Source: Bryobacterales bacterium
Lineage (GTDB): Bacteria > Acidobacteriota > Terriglobia > Bryobacterales > Bryobacteraceae
Assembly: GCA_020854055.1 (NCBI GenBank)
Contig: JADZGD010000122.1
Coordinates: 1 to 64,000 of the forward strand
Direction: 5' to 3'
DNA: 64,000 nt
The translations under genes were made by a program, and so were the position numbers. Under the pieces are notes generated by a model. That model was not told the origin of the DNA and made no database searches. It saw nothing but the letters and a program-made list of their open reading frames with translations. Shown here piece by piece: positions 10,297 through 19,249 of this stretch (position 1 is its first letter; every line of letters starts with the position of its first letter).

Positions 10297-11100
10297 ATGC
10301 TGGAACACCTGCACCCGGACGTGAATGCCAGCCACGCCCGGGTAGTCTTATTCGATTTTGACGGAACACTCTCGCTCATCCGGTCCGGATGGATGAACGT
10401 GATGATTCCGCTGATGGTGGAATTGCTTTCCGAAGTGGCCAAGGACGAAAGCGAGGCCCAGATCCGGGAAGTGGTAGAGGAGTTTGTCTGGCGGTTGACG
10501 GGCAAACAGACGATCTATCAAACGATCGAGCTTGCCGAGCAGATTCGCAAGCGGGGAGGAACTCCGAAGGAGCCGCTCGAGTACAAGCGGATGTACCTGG
10601 ACCGGTTGTGGACTGAGGTTCGTGGCCGGGTGAAGGATTTGAAAGACGGCGCGCCGCCCGACCGGTACATGGTTCCCGGGTCGCGCCAGTTGCTTGAAGG
10701 GCTGAAGGACCGGGGCTTGCGGATGTATCTGGCCAGCGGGACCGATGAGTCTTACATGAAAGAAGAGGCCCGGCTGCTGGACGTTACCAAGTATTTCGAC
10801 GGGGGCGTGTTCGGAGCGCTGGATGATTATAAGTCGTTTTCCAAAGCAATCCTGATCCAGCGGATTATCCGGAATGCCGAATGCTCCGGAGACGAGTTTC
10901 TAGGCTTCGGCGATGGGTATGTGGAGATTGAGAACGTAAAGCAGGTTGGCGGTGTCGCGGTGGGCGCGGCCACGGACGAGCCGGATTGCCTGAAAGTAGA
11001 CATCTGGAAACGCAACCGGCTGGCGGGGGTCGGCGCCGACATCATCGTACCGAATTACCTGGAAACGGAACGATTGCTGAAGATGCTTTTCCCGAATTAG
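10297..11100 (+). CDS. HAD-superfamily phosphatase
   Basis: A 267-residue haloacid-dehalogenase hydrolase. Motif I is VVLFDFDGTL (Asp20 nucleophile, Asp22 acid), motif II YLASGTDE, motif III the lysine in DDYKSFSKA, and motif IV GFGDGYVEIENV. A helical C1-type cap lies between motifs I and II, as in phosphoglycolate or sugar-phosphate phosphatases. ATG 10297 has AAGGGAG upstream and was chosen over TTG 10231. It heads a run of PfkB kinase, ROK kinase and SIS isomerase genes, so the substrate is probably a sugar phosphate made or used by them (inference). Confidence 0.9.
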   Translation: MLEHLHPDVNASHARVVLFDFDGTLSLIRSGWMNVMIPLMVELLSEVAKDESEAQIREVVEEFVWRLTGKQTIYQTIELAEQIRKRGGTPKEPLEYKRMYLDRLWTEVRGRVKDLKDGAPPDRYMVPGSRQLLEGLKDRGLRMYLASGTDESYMKEEARLLDVTKYFDGGVFGALDDYKSFSKAILIQRIIRNAECSGDEFLGFGDGYVEIENVKQVGGVAVGAATDEPDCLKVDIWKRNRLAGVGADIIVPNYLETERLLKMLFPN

Positions 11101-11239
11101 GAGCTCTGATGTTTTGCTGCCCGCTGGCTTCGAAATTGACGCGAACCGCATCCGGCCGCGGGCAGAATGGTGAGCCAGCGCCGCCCGGCGTTGCGCGCTG
11201 TGCCAGCCCGGCCGGACACCGCATCTATCTGGAGATCGC

Positions 11240-12232
11240 ATGACGACATTGGACATCCTTGCTGCCATCCCGAAGCTTTCGGCGCTGGTGGCCGGAGACA
11301 TTTGCCTGGACCGGTGGTGCCATTACGACGCGGCGGCTGGCGAGCCTTCGCGAGAGACGGGAATCCCCCGCATCGGTGTCGTCTCCACGGCGGTAACGCC
11401 GGGCGCGGGTGGCACCGTGGCCAATAATCTGGCGGCGCTTGGGACTGGGCAGGTAGCCGTATTGGGTGTCATCGGCGACGACGGTTGCGGCTACGATCTG
11501 CGGCAGGCGCTGGAGGCGCGGTCGATCAGTCCGGACCTGCTCGTCAACGCGCCCGATGTGCAGACCTTCACCTACACCAAGCTACTCAACAGCATGACCG
11601 GAGAAGAAGATCTGCCGCGGATCGACTTCATCAACACCCGGCCGCTGGCGGCCGAGATCGAGCGGGAAGTGGTTCGGCGGTTGTGGCAGGCAGCACCGGA
11701 CTTCGATGTGATCCTGGTATCGGACCAGGCCGAAACCACCACCGGCGGCGTCGTCACCGCGGCGGTGCGGGATGCGCTTTCGGCAATTGCCACAAAATGG
11801 CCTCGCAAGGTGGTCTGGGTGGATTCGCGCATGCGGCCGGAGCTATTTCGCGGCGTGATCGTAAAGCCCAATCAGGATGAAGCCGACGCAGCCTGCGCGC
11901 GGCTGGGGTTTGAGCGGGATTACAAACGGCTGCGGCGGCATATCGACGCACCGCTGCTGCTGGTGACTCATGGCCCGAAAGGCGTGCTGTTGCTGGACGA
12001 AGCCCAGCAACACTGGGTGCCAACGCGGCCAGTGGAGAGGCCGGTGGATATTTGCGGCGCCGGCGACAGCTTTTCTGCCGGATCGGCTCTGGCGATGCGC
12101 GTGACCGGAAATCCGGTGGCGGCGGCGCGCTTCGGCAACCTGGTGGCCTCGATCACAATCATGAAGAAAGGCACCGGAACCGCCTCTCCCGAGGAGGTGC
12201 GGATGGCGGAGGAAGCGTTCGCCACCAAATGA
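11240..12232 (+). CDS. PfkB/ribokinase-family sugar kinase, RfaE/HldE kinase-like
   Basis: A 330-residue PfkB kinase. The N-terminal VAGDICLDRW strand and PGAGGTVANNLAALG substrate loop resemble the heptose-7-phosphate kinase domain of HldE/RfaE. The C-terminal GAGDSFSAG motif carries the catalytic base Asp276. The nucleotidyltransferase half of HldE is absent. GGAG precedes the ATG at good spacing. Its stop overlaps the ROK gene start by 4 nt (ATGA). It probably phosphorylates a sugar or sugar phosphate in the cytoplasm; heptose metabolism is a plausible but unproven role given the GmhA-like gene two positions later. Confidence 0.9.
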   Translation: MTTLDILAAIPKLSALVAGDICLDRWCHYDAAAGEPSRETGIPRIGVVSTAVTPGAGGTVANNLAALGTGQVAVLGVIGDDGCGYDLRQALEARSISPDLLVNAPDVQTFTYTKLLNSMTGEEDLPRIDFINTRPLAAEIEREVVRRLWQAAPDFDVILVSDQAETTTGGVVTAAVRDALSAIATKWPRKVVWVDSRMRPELFRGVIVKPNQDEADAACARLGFERDYKRLRRHIDAPLLLVTHGPKGVLLLDEAQQHWVPTRPVERPVDICGAGDSFSAGSALAMRVTGNPVAAARFGNLVASITIMKKGTGTASPEEVRMAEEAFATK

Positions 12233-13095
12233 ATGTGCTGGCAATCGACATCGGGGGCAGCAAGTTCTCGGTGGCGGTGTTTGCGGACGGCGAAATGGTG
12301 CGCCGCCAGTCGCAGGCCACCGATCGCGCGGGCGGCCCGCGGTGGATGCTGGACCGGATTCTGGCGGTAGCCGGCGAGTGGCGGCGTGAGATCCGGCTGG
12401 ACGCGTGCGGAATCGGCTTCGGCGGTCCGGTGGACTTCCCTTCCCAGACCGTAGCTCTTTCGACACACGTCGGCGGCTGGAGCAATTTCCCCCTGACATT
12501 ACAGCTTGCCGAACGGCTGGGCGTACCGGCGGTGATGGACAACGACGCCAACGTGGGCGGCCTTGGCGAGGCCATCCACGGCGCCGGCCGGAGCACTCTT
12601 CCCCTGTTCTACATGACGCTGTCAACCGGGATCGGCGGGGGCGTTATCATGAACGCCGGCGGGCGCGCTACGATCTACCGCGGCGCTGATTCTTATGCCG
12701 GCGAGATCGGCCATCTGACGATCCATCCGGATGGACCGGAGTGCCTCTGCGGCGCTCGAGGCTGCTTTGAGCGCGTCTGCTGCGGATTGTGGCTGGAGAA
12801 AGATCATGGCCGCCCGGCGGCAGAGCTGCTGCAAGACCCGGCATTTGTGCGTTCCTACGTTCCGGACCTGGCGCTCGGATTGAAAGCCTGCATCATGCTG
12901 CTGAACCCTGCGAGAATCGTGATTGGCGGCGGAATGAGCAAGGCGGGGGATCGCCTGTTCGGGCCGTTGCGCAACGAGTTACGGCGGCAGATCACCAGTT
13001 GGTCGCGTGCGCGCATCGACGTGGTTCCGGCCCAACTGGGCGATGACAGCGTGCTGTGGGGCGCGCTGGCCCTGGCGGAAGAGAGGGTTTTATGA
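12229..13095 (+). CDS. ROK-family sugar kinase
   Basis: A 288-residue ROK protein. It has the ATP-binding DIGGSKFSVAVF strand at the N-terminus, the substrate region GIGFGGPVDF, catalytic Asp in MDNDANVGGLGE, LSTGIGGGV, and the zinc site GEIGHLTI followed by CLCGARGCFE near residue 171. There is no N-terminal HTH, so it is an enzyme, not a repressor. It may phosphorylate glucose, N-acetylglucosamine, N-acetylmannosamine or a related hexose. ATG 12229 overlaps the PfkB stop (ATGA), and its own stop overlaps the next gene the same way, so the three are translationally coupled. Confidence 0.92.
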   Translation: MNVLAIDIGGSKFSVAVFADGEMVRRQSQATDRAGGPRWMLDRILAVAGEWRREIRLDACGIGFGGPVDFPSQTVALSTHVGGWSNFPLTLQLAERLGVPAVMDNDANVGGLGEAIHGAGRSTLPLFYMTLSTGIGGGVIMNAGGRATIYRGADSYAGEIGHLTIHPDGPECLCGARGCFERVCCGLWLEKDHGRPAAELLQDPAFVRSYVPDLALGLKACIMLLNPARIVIGGGMSKAGDRLFGPLRNELRRQITSWSRARIDVVPAQLGDDSVLWGALALAEERVL

Positions 13096-13646
13096 CTTTT
13101 ACCGAACATTACAAGAGCGAGTTGATGAAGGCAATTGACCAGATCGACCTGAGCAAGGTGGATCAGGCGATTGAGTGGTTCCGTGAAGCGCGCGCCGCCG
13201 GAAAAACCATCTTCATTTGCGGCAACGGCGGCAGCGCGGCTTCGGCTTCCCACATCGTATGTGACATCAACAAGGGAGCCAGTTACAACCGCGACCTGCG
13301 GTTCAAAATGATTGCATTGACCGACAACCTGGCCACGTTGACGGCATACTCCAATGATGTGTCCTACGAAGTGGTGTTCGTTGAGCAGTTGAAAAACTTC
13401 GCGCAGCCCGGCGACGTGGTGGTCGCCATCAGCGGTTCGGGCAACTCGCCAAACGTGCTGCGAGCCATCGAATATGCCAACGAAACAGGGTGTAAGACCA
13501 TCGGGTTGAGCGGGCGCGATGGTGGCAAGCTCGGTCCGCTGGCACAACTCAACATCCAGGTGCCGGTGCCGCACATGGGACGGATTGAAGATGCCCACAT
13601 GATCATCTGCCACATGATCGGGTATTACTTCATGGAAGCGAAATAG
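13092..13646 (+). CDS. SIS-domain isomerase, GmhA-like
   Basis: A 184-residue single SIS domain like sedoheptulose-7-phosphate isomerase GmhA. Phosphate-binding loops are CGNGGSAASASH (residues 43-54) and ISGSGNSPNV (113-122). The late helix IEDAHMIICHMIGYYF corresponds to the GmhA helix carrying the catalytic histidine. The acidic residue after the first loop differs from the E. coli EEL pattern (HIVCD here), so the substrate may not be sedoheptulose-7-phosphate. The start overlaps the ROK stop by 4 nt. Last gene of the cassette, convergent with a dehydrogenase gene 20 nt away. Confidence 0.88.
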   Translation: MTFTEHYKSELMKAIDQIDLSKVDQAIEWFREARAAGKTIFICGNGGSAASASHIVCDINKGASYNRDLRFKMIALTDNLATLTAYSNDVSYEVVFVEQLKNFAQPGDVVVAISGSGNSPNVLRAIEYANETGCKTIGLSGRDGGKLGPLAQLNIQVPVPHMGRIEDAHMIICHMIGYYFMEAK

Positions 13647-13666
13647 CGCTGGATTGGATTCCCGTC

Positions 13667-14692
13667 TCAGAGGCTGATGATCAGTTTTCCGCAGCCATCG
13701 GCGTAGGCTTCGAGCAACTCGAAGGCCGCCTGCACACGTTCGATCGGGAAGGTGTGGGTGAGCATGGGCCGGAACAGTTCCGGGCGTTGCCGCAGTAGAT
13801 CGAGAGCCAGTTCCGATTCGTGGTTGGAGCGGCGAACGTTATAAACCGCCAGTTCCTTCCTGCGCATAATATGGAACTCGAGCGGAACGCGCACCTCGGC
13901 CGGGATTCCGGTGATGACAACGCGGCCGGCATTGCGCGTTACCCGCAGGCAGTCGTTCATCGATTCGCCAGCGGCCGCGCAATCGACGGCTACATCCACG
14001 CCACGCCCCCCGCTCTCCCGGGTGATCGCCTGAACGGCTCCGGCCGGGTCGAAGACTTCGGCCGCGCCAACGCGAAGGGCCAGTTGCCTGCGGGCGGCGA
14101 CCGGGTCAACCACCCAGATTCGTGAAGCTCCCGCCAGACGCAACGACGCAATGGTGAGCAGGCCAATCGGGCCGGCTCCATAGACGGCGGCCGTCTCGCC
14201 CGGGCCCAGGGCAACGAACTTCATCGAGTGCAGGGCGACGGCCAGCGGCTCAAACAACGTTCCTTCGGCAAAGCTCAAACCAGTTGGCAGGGGCAGGATA
14301 TTTCCGGCCGGCACCACTACCAGATCACGAAAAAAACCAGGATCCTGGGGCTGGCTGAGAAAACGAATATTGGCACAAACGTTGTAAAGGCCGCGCCGGC
14401 AGAACTCGCAATGGTAGCAGTAGACGGCCGGTTCCAGCACCACGCGGTCTCCCGGCTGCCAGCCGCCCACTCCCGCGCCGGTGGAGACGATGGTTCCGGC
14501 CGGTTCGTGGCCGAGAACCATGGGAAACGAACTGGCCATGTCGCCGACGGACCCTTCGGAGAAGTTGTGGAGGTCCGAACCGCAGATACCGACGGCATGA
14601 ACGCGGGCCAGGATCTGCCCGGGACCTGGCTCGGGAGGCGCCCAATCGGAGAGGCGGAACTGGCGCGGTTGAATCAGTTCAGCGACACGCAC
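13667..14692 (-). CDS. Zinc-dependent medium-chain alcohol/polyol dehydrogenase
   Basis: A 341-residue MDR enzyme close to sorbitol, threonine and galactitol-phosphate dehydrogenases. The catalytic zinc site is built from Cys37 (GICGSDLH) and His61-Glu62 (GHEPAG). The structural zinc cysteines are 92, 95, 98 and 106 in YCYHCEFCRRGLYNVC. A Rossmann segment (AAVYGAGPIGLLTIA) binds NAD(P). It probably oxidises a secondary alcohol of a sugar or amino acid; the substrate is unknown. It lies convergent to the sugar-kinase cassette and downstream of a zinc-ribbon gene. Confidence 0.92.
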   Translation of the reverse strand: MRVAELIQPRQFRLSDWAPPEPGPGQILARVHAVGICGSDLHNFSEGSVGDMASSFPMVLGHEPAGTIVSTGAGVGGWQPGDRVVLEPAVYCYHCEFCRRGLYNVCANIRFLSQPQDPGFFRDLVVVPAGNILPLPTGLSFAEGTLFEPLAVALHSMKFVALGPGETAAVYGAGPIGLLTIASLRLAGASRIWVVDPVAARRQLALRVGAAEVFDPAGAVQAITRESGGRGVDVAVDCAAAGESMNDCLRVTRNAGRVVITGIPAEVRVPLEFHIMRRKELAVYNVRRSNHESELALDLLRQRPELFRPMLTHTFPIERVQAAFELLEAYADGCGKLIISL

Positions 14693-14714
14693 TGCAAAAT
14701 GGGTCCAGTATCAG

Positions 14715-15197
14715 TTATTTCTTGAAGAGGCTGTCAAAGGCCGCCCGGGCGTCGCTGGGGCCTTTCGACGGCGGCGTACTGACCGGCGCTGCCACCGGAG
14801 CCGAGGCGGGCGCGGCGTCGCGGGCCACGGTCACCCGGGGCTTGAAGAACTCGCACTCGTTGGCCCGGTCCTTGACGGCAATGCGAACCGGAATCGGCTT
14901 CAGGCATTGAAAACGGGTGGACGGCTCGAAATTAGCACACTGCTTGCAGCAATGCAGCGCGGCGTTACATTTGGGGCAATTTCCCTTAAAATCTACGCCC
15001 TGTGGTAGCGTCGTGGAGCAGTTGTGGCAGCGGGAGGCCACAAGCGTCTGCACCAGACGAGGGAGGCGGGGGCCAGTGACATCCAACGGCAGCCGCGGTC
15101 CCTGTTGGCGCGGGCGTTCTTCGCGCCGCTGGCCGCCCTCGCTGCCATAAGACTGGTCCTGGTAGCCTCGTTGCCGGTATTTGCGGTCGTCTTCCAT
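14715..15197 (-). CDS. Cysteine-rich zinc-ribbon protein of unknown function
   Basis: A 160-residue soluble protein. A polar, Arg/Gln-rich N-terminus is followed by a cysteine cluster (Cys57, 60, 74, 77, 83, 84, 87, 98, 115) including CHNC, CPKC and CCKQC, fitting at least two zinc sites. The alanine/proline-rich linker and C-terminal helix DARAAFDSLFKK look disordered or partner-binding. No family name can be given. A promoter-like pair lies 60-88 nt upstream; the dehydrogenase gene follows after 22 nt, so they may be cotranscribed. Confidence 0.75.
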   Translation of the reverse strand: MEDDRKYRQRGYQDQSYGSEGGQRREERPRQQGPRLPLDVTGPRLPRLVQTLVASRCHNCSTTLPQGVDFKGNCPKCNAALHCCKQCANFEPSTRFQCLKPIPVRIAVKDRANECEFFKPRVTVARDAAPASAPVAAPVSTPPSKGPSDARAAFDSLFKK

Positions 15198-15256
15198 GGC
15201 TGGACGATGACTCCTTCGGGGTGTGTTACTAAAACTTTCGGCGAGCTAAACTGCTG

Positions 15257-15285
15257 ATTGTAAATTACTTATTGGATCGTGCCGA
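15257..15285 (-). promoter_or_regulatory. Promoter upstream of the zinc-ribbon gene
   Basis: On the minus strand TCGGCA (-35, 15285-15280) and TACAAT (-10, 15262-15257) are 17 nt apart, giving a leader of about 50 nt. The rest of the 259-nt intergenic region holds a small GGCGGAAA/TTTCGCC dyad near 15300-15318 and no gene. Confidence 0.4.
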
Positions 15286-15456
15286 CTGCTCGCGCAATAT
15301 GGCGGAAACATTTCGCCAGCGGCTGATTTCCGTGGATCAAAGATCTCTCGATTCGGCAGGGTTCAAAATCCGCGGAATCACCTTCTCGACAAGCTTAAAT
15401 AACTATGTACCACGGAATAGATTTCTATGCTACTGAAAAAGCAGATCGAGCTGGCG

Positions 15457-18000
15457 CTAACCCCATTTTAGCAGCGAATTGCAGGGCCGGGTCAGAGGAT
15501 CGTCATAGTGATTTGGACTGATCCTCAGCGAATAGCCCAATCTCCCGGTCAAACGCGGGACAAACTCCTTGGCAAACCGGCAGGCCGGACCCGCCTGCTC
15601 CACTGGCGGAAGAGTCATCACCTCAGTATCTTCCAGTTCTCCGTTCACACCGACCCTGCCGATCACCGCCTCCACGCGAACATCGGATGGCGCCAAACCC
15701 GCCAGGTCCACCGTGGCACGCAGCGGAATCGCCTGGCCGCTCAGAATCGTGCCGTCGGTATCCGGGCCGGAGTCAATGAAATGGACACGATCCCAGGCCT
15801 GGCTGATCGCAGTGGACCAGCGCATTTTCTCGCGGGCTCTCTCAAACCCGCCATCCCGCATTTCCACATGAGCCGCATGCGCCGGTTCGTACAGTTGCTT
15901 CATGTACTCTTCCACCATGCGCTGGCTGTTGTAACGGGGGCTGAGGCCGATCAGCGACTGCTTCATGCGCCGCACCCACTCCTCGGGAACGCCTTTTTCC
16001 CTCCTGGCGAAATACATCGGCACAATTTCGTTTTCCAGTAGGGAGTAGATGGCGCTGGCGTGGTATTCGTCCTGGTCTTCCGAGTAGGGCTCGCGGCCGC
16101 CGATGGCCCAACCGCCGGATTGCTCATAGGCTTCATCGAACCATCCGTCGAGGATGCTCAGGTTGATGATGCCGTTCAGCCCCGCCTTCATACCGCTGGT
16201 GCCGCAGGCTTCTTCGCCGCGGCGGGGATTGTTTAACCAGAGATCGACGCCTTGAACCAGTTCACGAGCCACCTCAATGCTGTAATCCTCGACAAATACC
16301 AGGTGTTTGGAGAGTTCCGGATCGCGGGATAACAGCACGATCTCGCGAATCAGCGCCTTGCCCGGGTGATCCTTGGGATGCGCCTTGCCGGCGATGACGA
16401 CCTGAACCGGCATGGCCGGGTTCGTGAGAATTCGCTTGAGGCGCTTGTGATCGCGGAACAGCAGCGTAGCGCGTTTGTAGGTGGCAAACCGCCGGGCAAA
16501 GCCGATGGTGAACGCATCCGGATCGAGCACGTCGGATAAGCGGCGCAATTCGGCAGCCGGGGCTTTTCGCGCCAGCGCCGATGCCGCCACGCGCTCGCGG
16601 ACGAAGGCGATCAGTTGACGCTTACGCCGGCGGTGGGCGTCCCACAACTCCTGATCGGGAATGTCACGCACCAACTCCCAGGTCTGGGGCTCCTGGTAGC
16701 GGTCGCGCCAGTCCGGTTGAAGGTACTGATCGTAAAGAGTTCCAAAGTCGCCGTTCAACCAGGTGGGCAGGTGTACGCCATTGGTGATCGAGGTAATGGG
16801 CACTTCCCAAACCGGGAGGTCCGGCCAGAGATCCTGCCACATCTCCTGGGAGACGGTGCGATGCAGGCTGCTGACCGCGTTTCGATAGGCGCAGGTGCGG
16901 AAGGCGGCCACCGCCATGGAGAATCGCTCCTGGCCGTCCCAGGCGTTCTTCTTGCCGAGCGAGAGGAACTGATCGAAGGCGATGGAACTCTCGCGGCAAA
17001 ACTCCTGGAAGTACTCATACATCATCCCCGGATCGAAAATATCAATTCCGGCGGGAACCGATGTGTGGGTGGTGAAGACGTTGCTCAGGCGCGCCGTTTC
17101 GAGAGCCTCTTCAAAGCTGAGCGATTGCTCTTGCATCAGCAGCCGGATCCGTTCAATCCCCAGGAACGCGGAGTGCCCTTCGTTCATGTGATAGACGGTC
17201 GGATCCAGGCCCAGCGCCTTCAGGGCGCGCATACCGCCGATGCCGAGAACAATCTCCTGGCGGATACGGGTATGGATATCCCCGCCATAAAGCGAATCGG
17301 TAATCTCGCGATGGTCGGGGAGGCTGTTTTCCGGAATATTGGTATCGAGCAGATAAAGCGTGAGGCGGCCGACCAGCAGCTTCCACACTTTAATGAAAAC
17401 GGTTCCCGTAGGCAGTTTCACACTGACCAGCAAGTCGCGATCCTGCTGGTCCTTTACCGGCGACAGCGGTAGCGTATAGAAATCGTTGACCGGATAGCGT
17501 TCCTGCTGCCACCCGTCCGGATTGAGAAACTGCTGATGATAGCCCATCTGATAGAGCAGGCCGATCCCCACCAGGGGAATTCCGGAATCGCTCGAAGCCT
17601 TCAGATGGTCGCCGGACAACACGCCGAGGCCGCCCGAGTAGATCGGCATACAGTCCACCAGGCCGTACTCCATCGAGAAGTAGGCAACCAGCGTGCCGGC
17701 GTGGGCGGGTTCGCCCTGCCGGTAGAGGTCATAGCGTTCACACGCCCGGCGGTAGACAGCCAGGAAGCGAGGGTCCTTGGCGGCATGCTCCAGGGTTGCC
17801 TGCGGAAGCCGGCCCAGCATCAGAACGGGATTGTGCCCACAACTTCGCCACAGCGCGGGATCCAGCCGGCGGAACAGCGACCGGATGCTGTGATCCCAAC
17901 TCCAGAACACGTTGTAGGCGAGTTCAGTCATCCGGCTCAGCGCCGGTGGTACTGCAGGCTTGACCAAAAACTCCCGGAAACGACTGATTTGAAAAGGCAT
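15457..18000 (-). CDS. glgP: Alpha-glucan (glycogen/starch) phosphorylase, GT35
   Basis: An 847-residue (from ATG 18000) phosphorylase of the divergent bacterial/archaeal alpha-glucan phosphorylase type. It has the DUF3417 N-terminal module (ELAYNVFWSWDHSIRSLFR), then the GT35 catalytic body with FSMEYGL, IYSGGLGVLSGDHLKASSD and the PLP-lysine region EEACGTSGMKAGLNG. It releases glucose-1-phosphate from storage glucan in the cytoplasm. A TTG at 18015 would add five residues; neither start has a strong ribosome-binding site. It stands alone, without glgB, glgA or glgC nearby. Confidence 0.95.
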   Translation of the reverse strand: MPFQISRFREFLVKPAVPPALSRMTELAYNVFWSWDHSIRSLFRRLDPALWRSCGHNPVLMLGRLPQATLEHAAKDPRFLAVYRRACERYDLYRQGEPAHAGTLVAYFSMEYGLVDCMPIYSGGLGVLSGDHLKASSDSGIPLVGIGLLYQMGYHQQFLNPDGWQQERYPVNDFYTLPLSPVKDQQDRDLLVSVKLPTGTVFIKVWKLLVGRLTLYLLDTNIPENSLPDHREITDSLYGGDIHTRIRQEIVLGIGGMRALKALGLDPTVYHMNEGHSAFLGIERIRLLMQEQSLSFEEALETARLSNVFTTHTSVPAGIDIFDPGMMYEYFQEFCRESSIAFDQFLSLGKKNAWDGQERFSMAVAAFRTCAYRNAVSSLHRTVSQEMWQDLWPDLPVWEVPITSITNGVHLPTWLNGDFGTLYDQYLQPDWRDRYQEPQTWELVRDIPDQELWDAHRRRKRQLIAFVRERVAASALARKAPAAELRRLSDVLDPDAFTIGFARRFATYKRATLLFRDHKRLKRILTNPAMPVQVVIAGKAHPKDHPGKALIREIVLLSRDPELSKHLVFVEDYSIEVARELVQGVDLWLNNPRRGEEACGTSGMKAGLNGIINLSILDGWFDEAYEQSGGWAIGGREPYSEDQDEYHASAIYSLLENEIVPMYFARREKGVPEEWVRRMKQSLIGLSPRYNSQRMVEEYMKQLYEPAHAAHVEMRDGGFERAREKMRWSTAISQAWDRVHFIDSGPDTDGTILSGQAIPLRATVDLAGLAPSDVRVEAVIGRVGVNGELEDTEVMTLPPVEQAGPACRFAKEFVPRLTGRLGYSLRISPNHYDDPLTRPCNSLLKWG

Positions 18001-18015
18001 GTCGAACTTGTACAA

Positions 18016-18532
18016 CGAACACCGAGCCGCCTGTCCACGACGCTGGCATTACCCATTTTGAGATCCCAGGCCCCGAACTGGCGACGCGGCTGGCGCACAT
18101 GACTAACCGTGGCGGGTCAATCTGATTATGCCAAATTTTCAATCCGTTGACACGTCCCATTCGGGCGTGATTCAGCAGTGTATCGTTCGGGATCGATAAC
18201 AGACCAGGCGCAGATGGCTGACGGCGGCCAGGCGGAGTGACGGCGGACCGTGAGGGCCGGTGTGACTTTCTTTGGGACGGCGGCGACTGGAAGAAAGGGA
18301 ATCCTGACCGGGCTTTCGCTCGCCTTGGAACTCTTTCAGTCGACGCGGTCTCACGTTGGGGGGAAGCGGCAAAAAGCAGAAATGGTGATGTCTACGGAGC
18401 TTGGACCCTCCTTGCGGTTGATGGTCTCTTCGTTAATGACAGTTCTCAGCAGTCAAGGTTCGATGCTGCCTTCCCGGAAGCGCTGAAGCTTATCGGTACC
18501 AAGTGAGGCGTTGGTTGGGTTGATGCCACCGA
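18016..18532. other. 517-nt stretch between glgP and the toxin-antitoxin pair, no confident gene
   Basis: The left part should hold the glgP promoter; only a weak CATAAT-type -10 was seen on the minus strand near 18126. A plus-strand reading frame from a GTG at 18237 to a stop at 18506 (89 codons; C-terminal part VYGAWTLLAVDGLFVNDSS) has no recognisable family and no ribosome-binding site. It may be a remnant of a mobile-element gene or chance. This is where the accessory island begins. Confidence 0.4.
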
Positions 18533-18850
18533 CTACGCAACAGCAGCCAGGCCGTTCTTTTCGACCAGCGACAACAGCTTCAGCGAGGCCCCGGAAGGCT
18601 TCTTTTCCCCACGTTCCCACTTGCTGACCAGGCTCGGTGTCACGTTCAGATACGTGGCGAAAACGGATTGGCTGACCTGTTCCCGCTCCCGGATCGCCTT
18701 GATCTCTTTCGGCTTCAAGGGACGGATCGGCGTAAGGCAAGCCTCATCGAAACGCCGCATCGTCTGTTTGTCGATGGCCCCGGCATCGTGCAGCGCGGCC
18801 ATGGTTTCATGGATGGCCGCCATTGCGTCACTACGATACTTTTTGCTCAT
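18533..18850 (-). CDS. Antitoxin with helix-turn-helix domain, HigA/NadS type
   Basis: A 105-residue DNA-binding protein. Residues about 48-90 form a Cro/C1-type HTH: LKPKEIKAIREREQVSQSVF, then LNVTPSLVSKWERGEKKPSG. Proteins of this type pair with RelE/HigB-like toxins, neutralise them and repress the shared promoter. Its start overlaps the toxin stop by 4 nt (ATGA), and the toxin-first order is that of higBA systems. Confidence 0.88.
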   Translation of the reverse strand: MSKKYRSDAMAAIHETMAALHDAGAIDKQTMRRFDEACLTPIRPLKPKEIKAIREREQVSQSVFATYLNVTPSLVSKWERGEKKPSGASLKLLSLVEKNGLAAVA

Positions 18851-19233
18851 TCGCTTTCCTCCTTCGGGGCTTTCACCTCCACAAAATCACCCTTCTTCAA
18901 CAGTTCGGCGAGTTGCTTCTCCGTCAACGCCAGGACGTGCTTCGCGGCTTCCTTGAACTGGCGCTCCTCATCGGCGTCGATGTTCGCACGCTGGCTCTTG
19001 GAGAATCCGTACACGAAAAACGCCCTCTCACCGCGCCGGAACAGGATGATGGTCCGGTAGCCTTTCGATCTTCCCTGCCCCGGTCTGGCAATCCGCTGTT
19101 TGATGACCTCGCCGCCAAGGTCGGCTTTCACCTGGCCCTTTTCGGCCCGAGCCACCGCCTCGCGCAAGGCCGCAACTGCAATCCCTTCCTTCCTGGCAAA
19201 GCGTTGGAACCACCTGGATGTGAAGATTCGCAC
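18847..19233 (-). CDS. RelE/HigB-family toxin (phage-derived Gp49-like)
   Basis: A 128-residue protein of the RelE-of-RelEB type. It begins MRIFTSRWFQRFARKEG and has the family-typical segments ADLGGEVIKQRIARPGQGRS, GYRTIILFRRGERAFFVYGFSKS and a helical C-terminus ALTEKQLAELLKKG. Such toxins cleave mRNA on the ribosome. It starts at GTG close behind a predicted transcription start, so the leader is very short. It is the first gene of the pair, followed by the overlapping HTH antitoxin. Confidence 0.88.
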   Translation of the reverse strand: MRIFTSRWFQRFARKEGIAVAALREAVARAEKGQVKADLGGEVIKQRIARPGQGRSKGYRTIILFRRGERAFFVYGFSKSQRANIDADEERQFKEAAKHVLALTEKQLAELLKKGDFVEVKAPKEESE

Positions 19234-19249
19234 GGTTGCGCCTCAATCC

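Noticed and set aside
18237-18506. 89-codon plus-strand frame starting at GTG in the island
   Set aside because: No ribosome-binding site, no family; kept only as a possible remnant in the description of the stretch.
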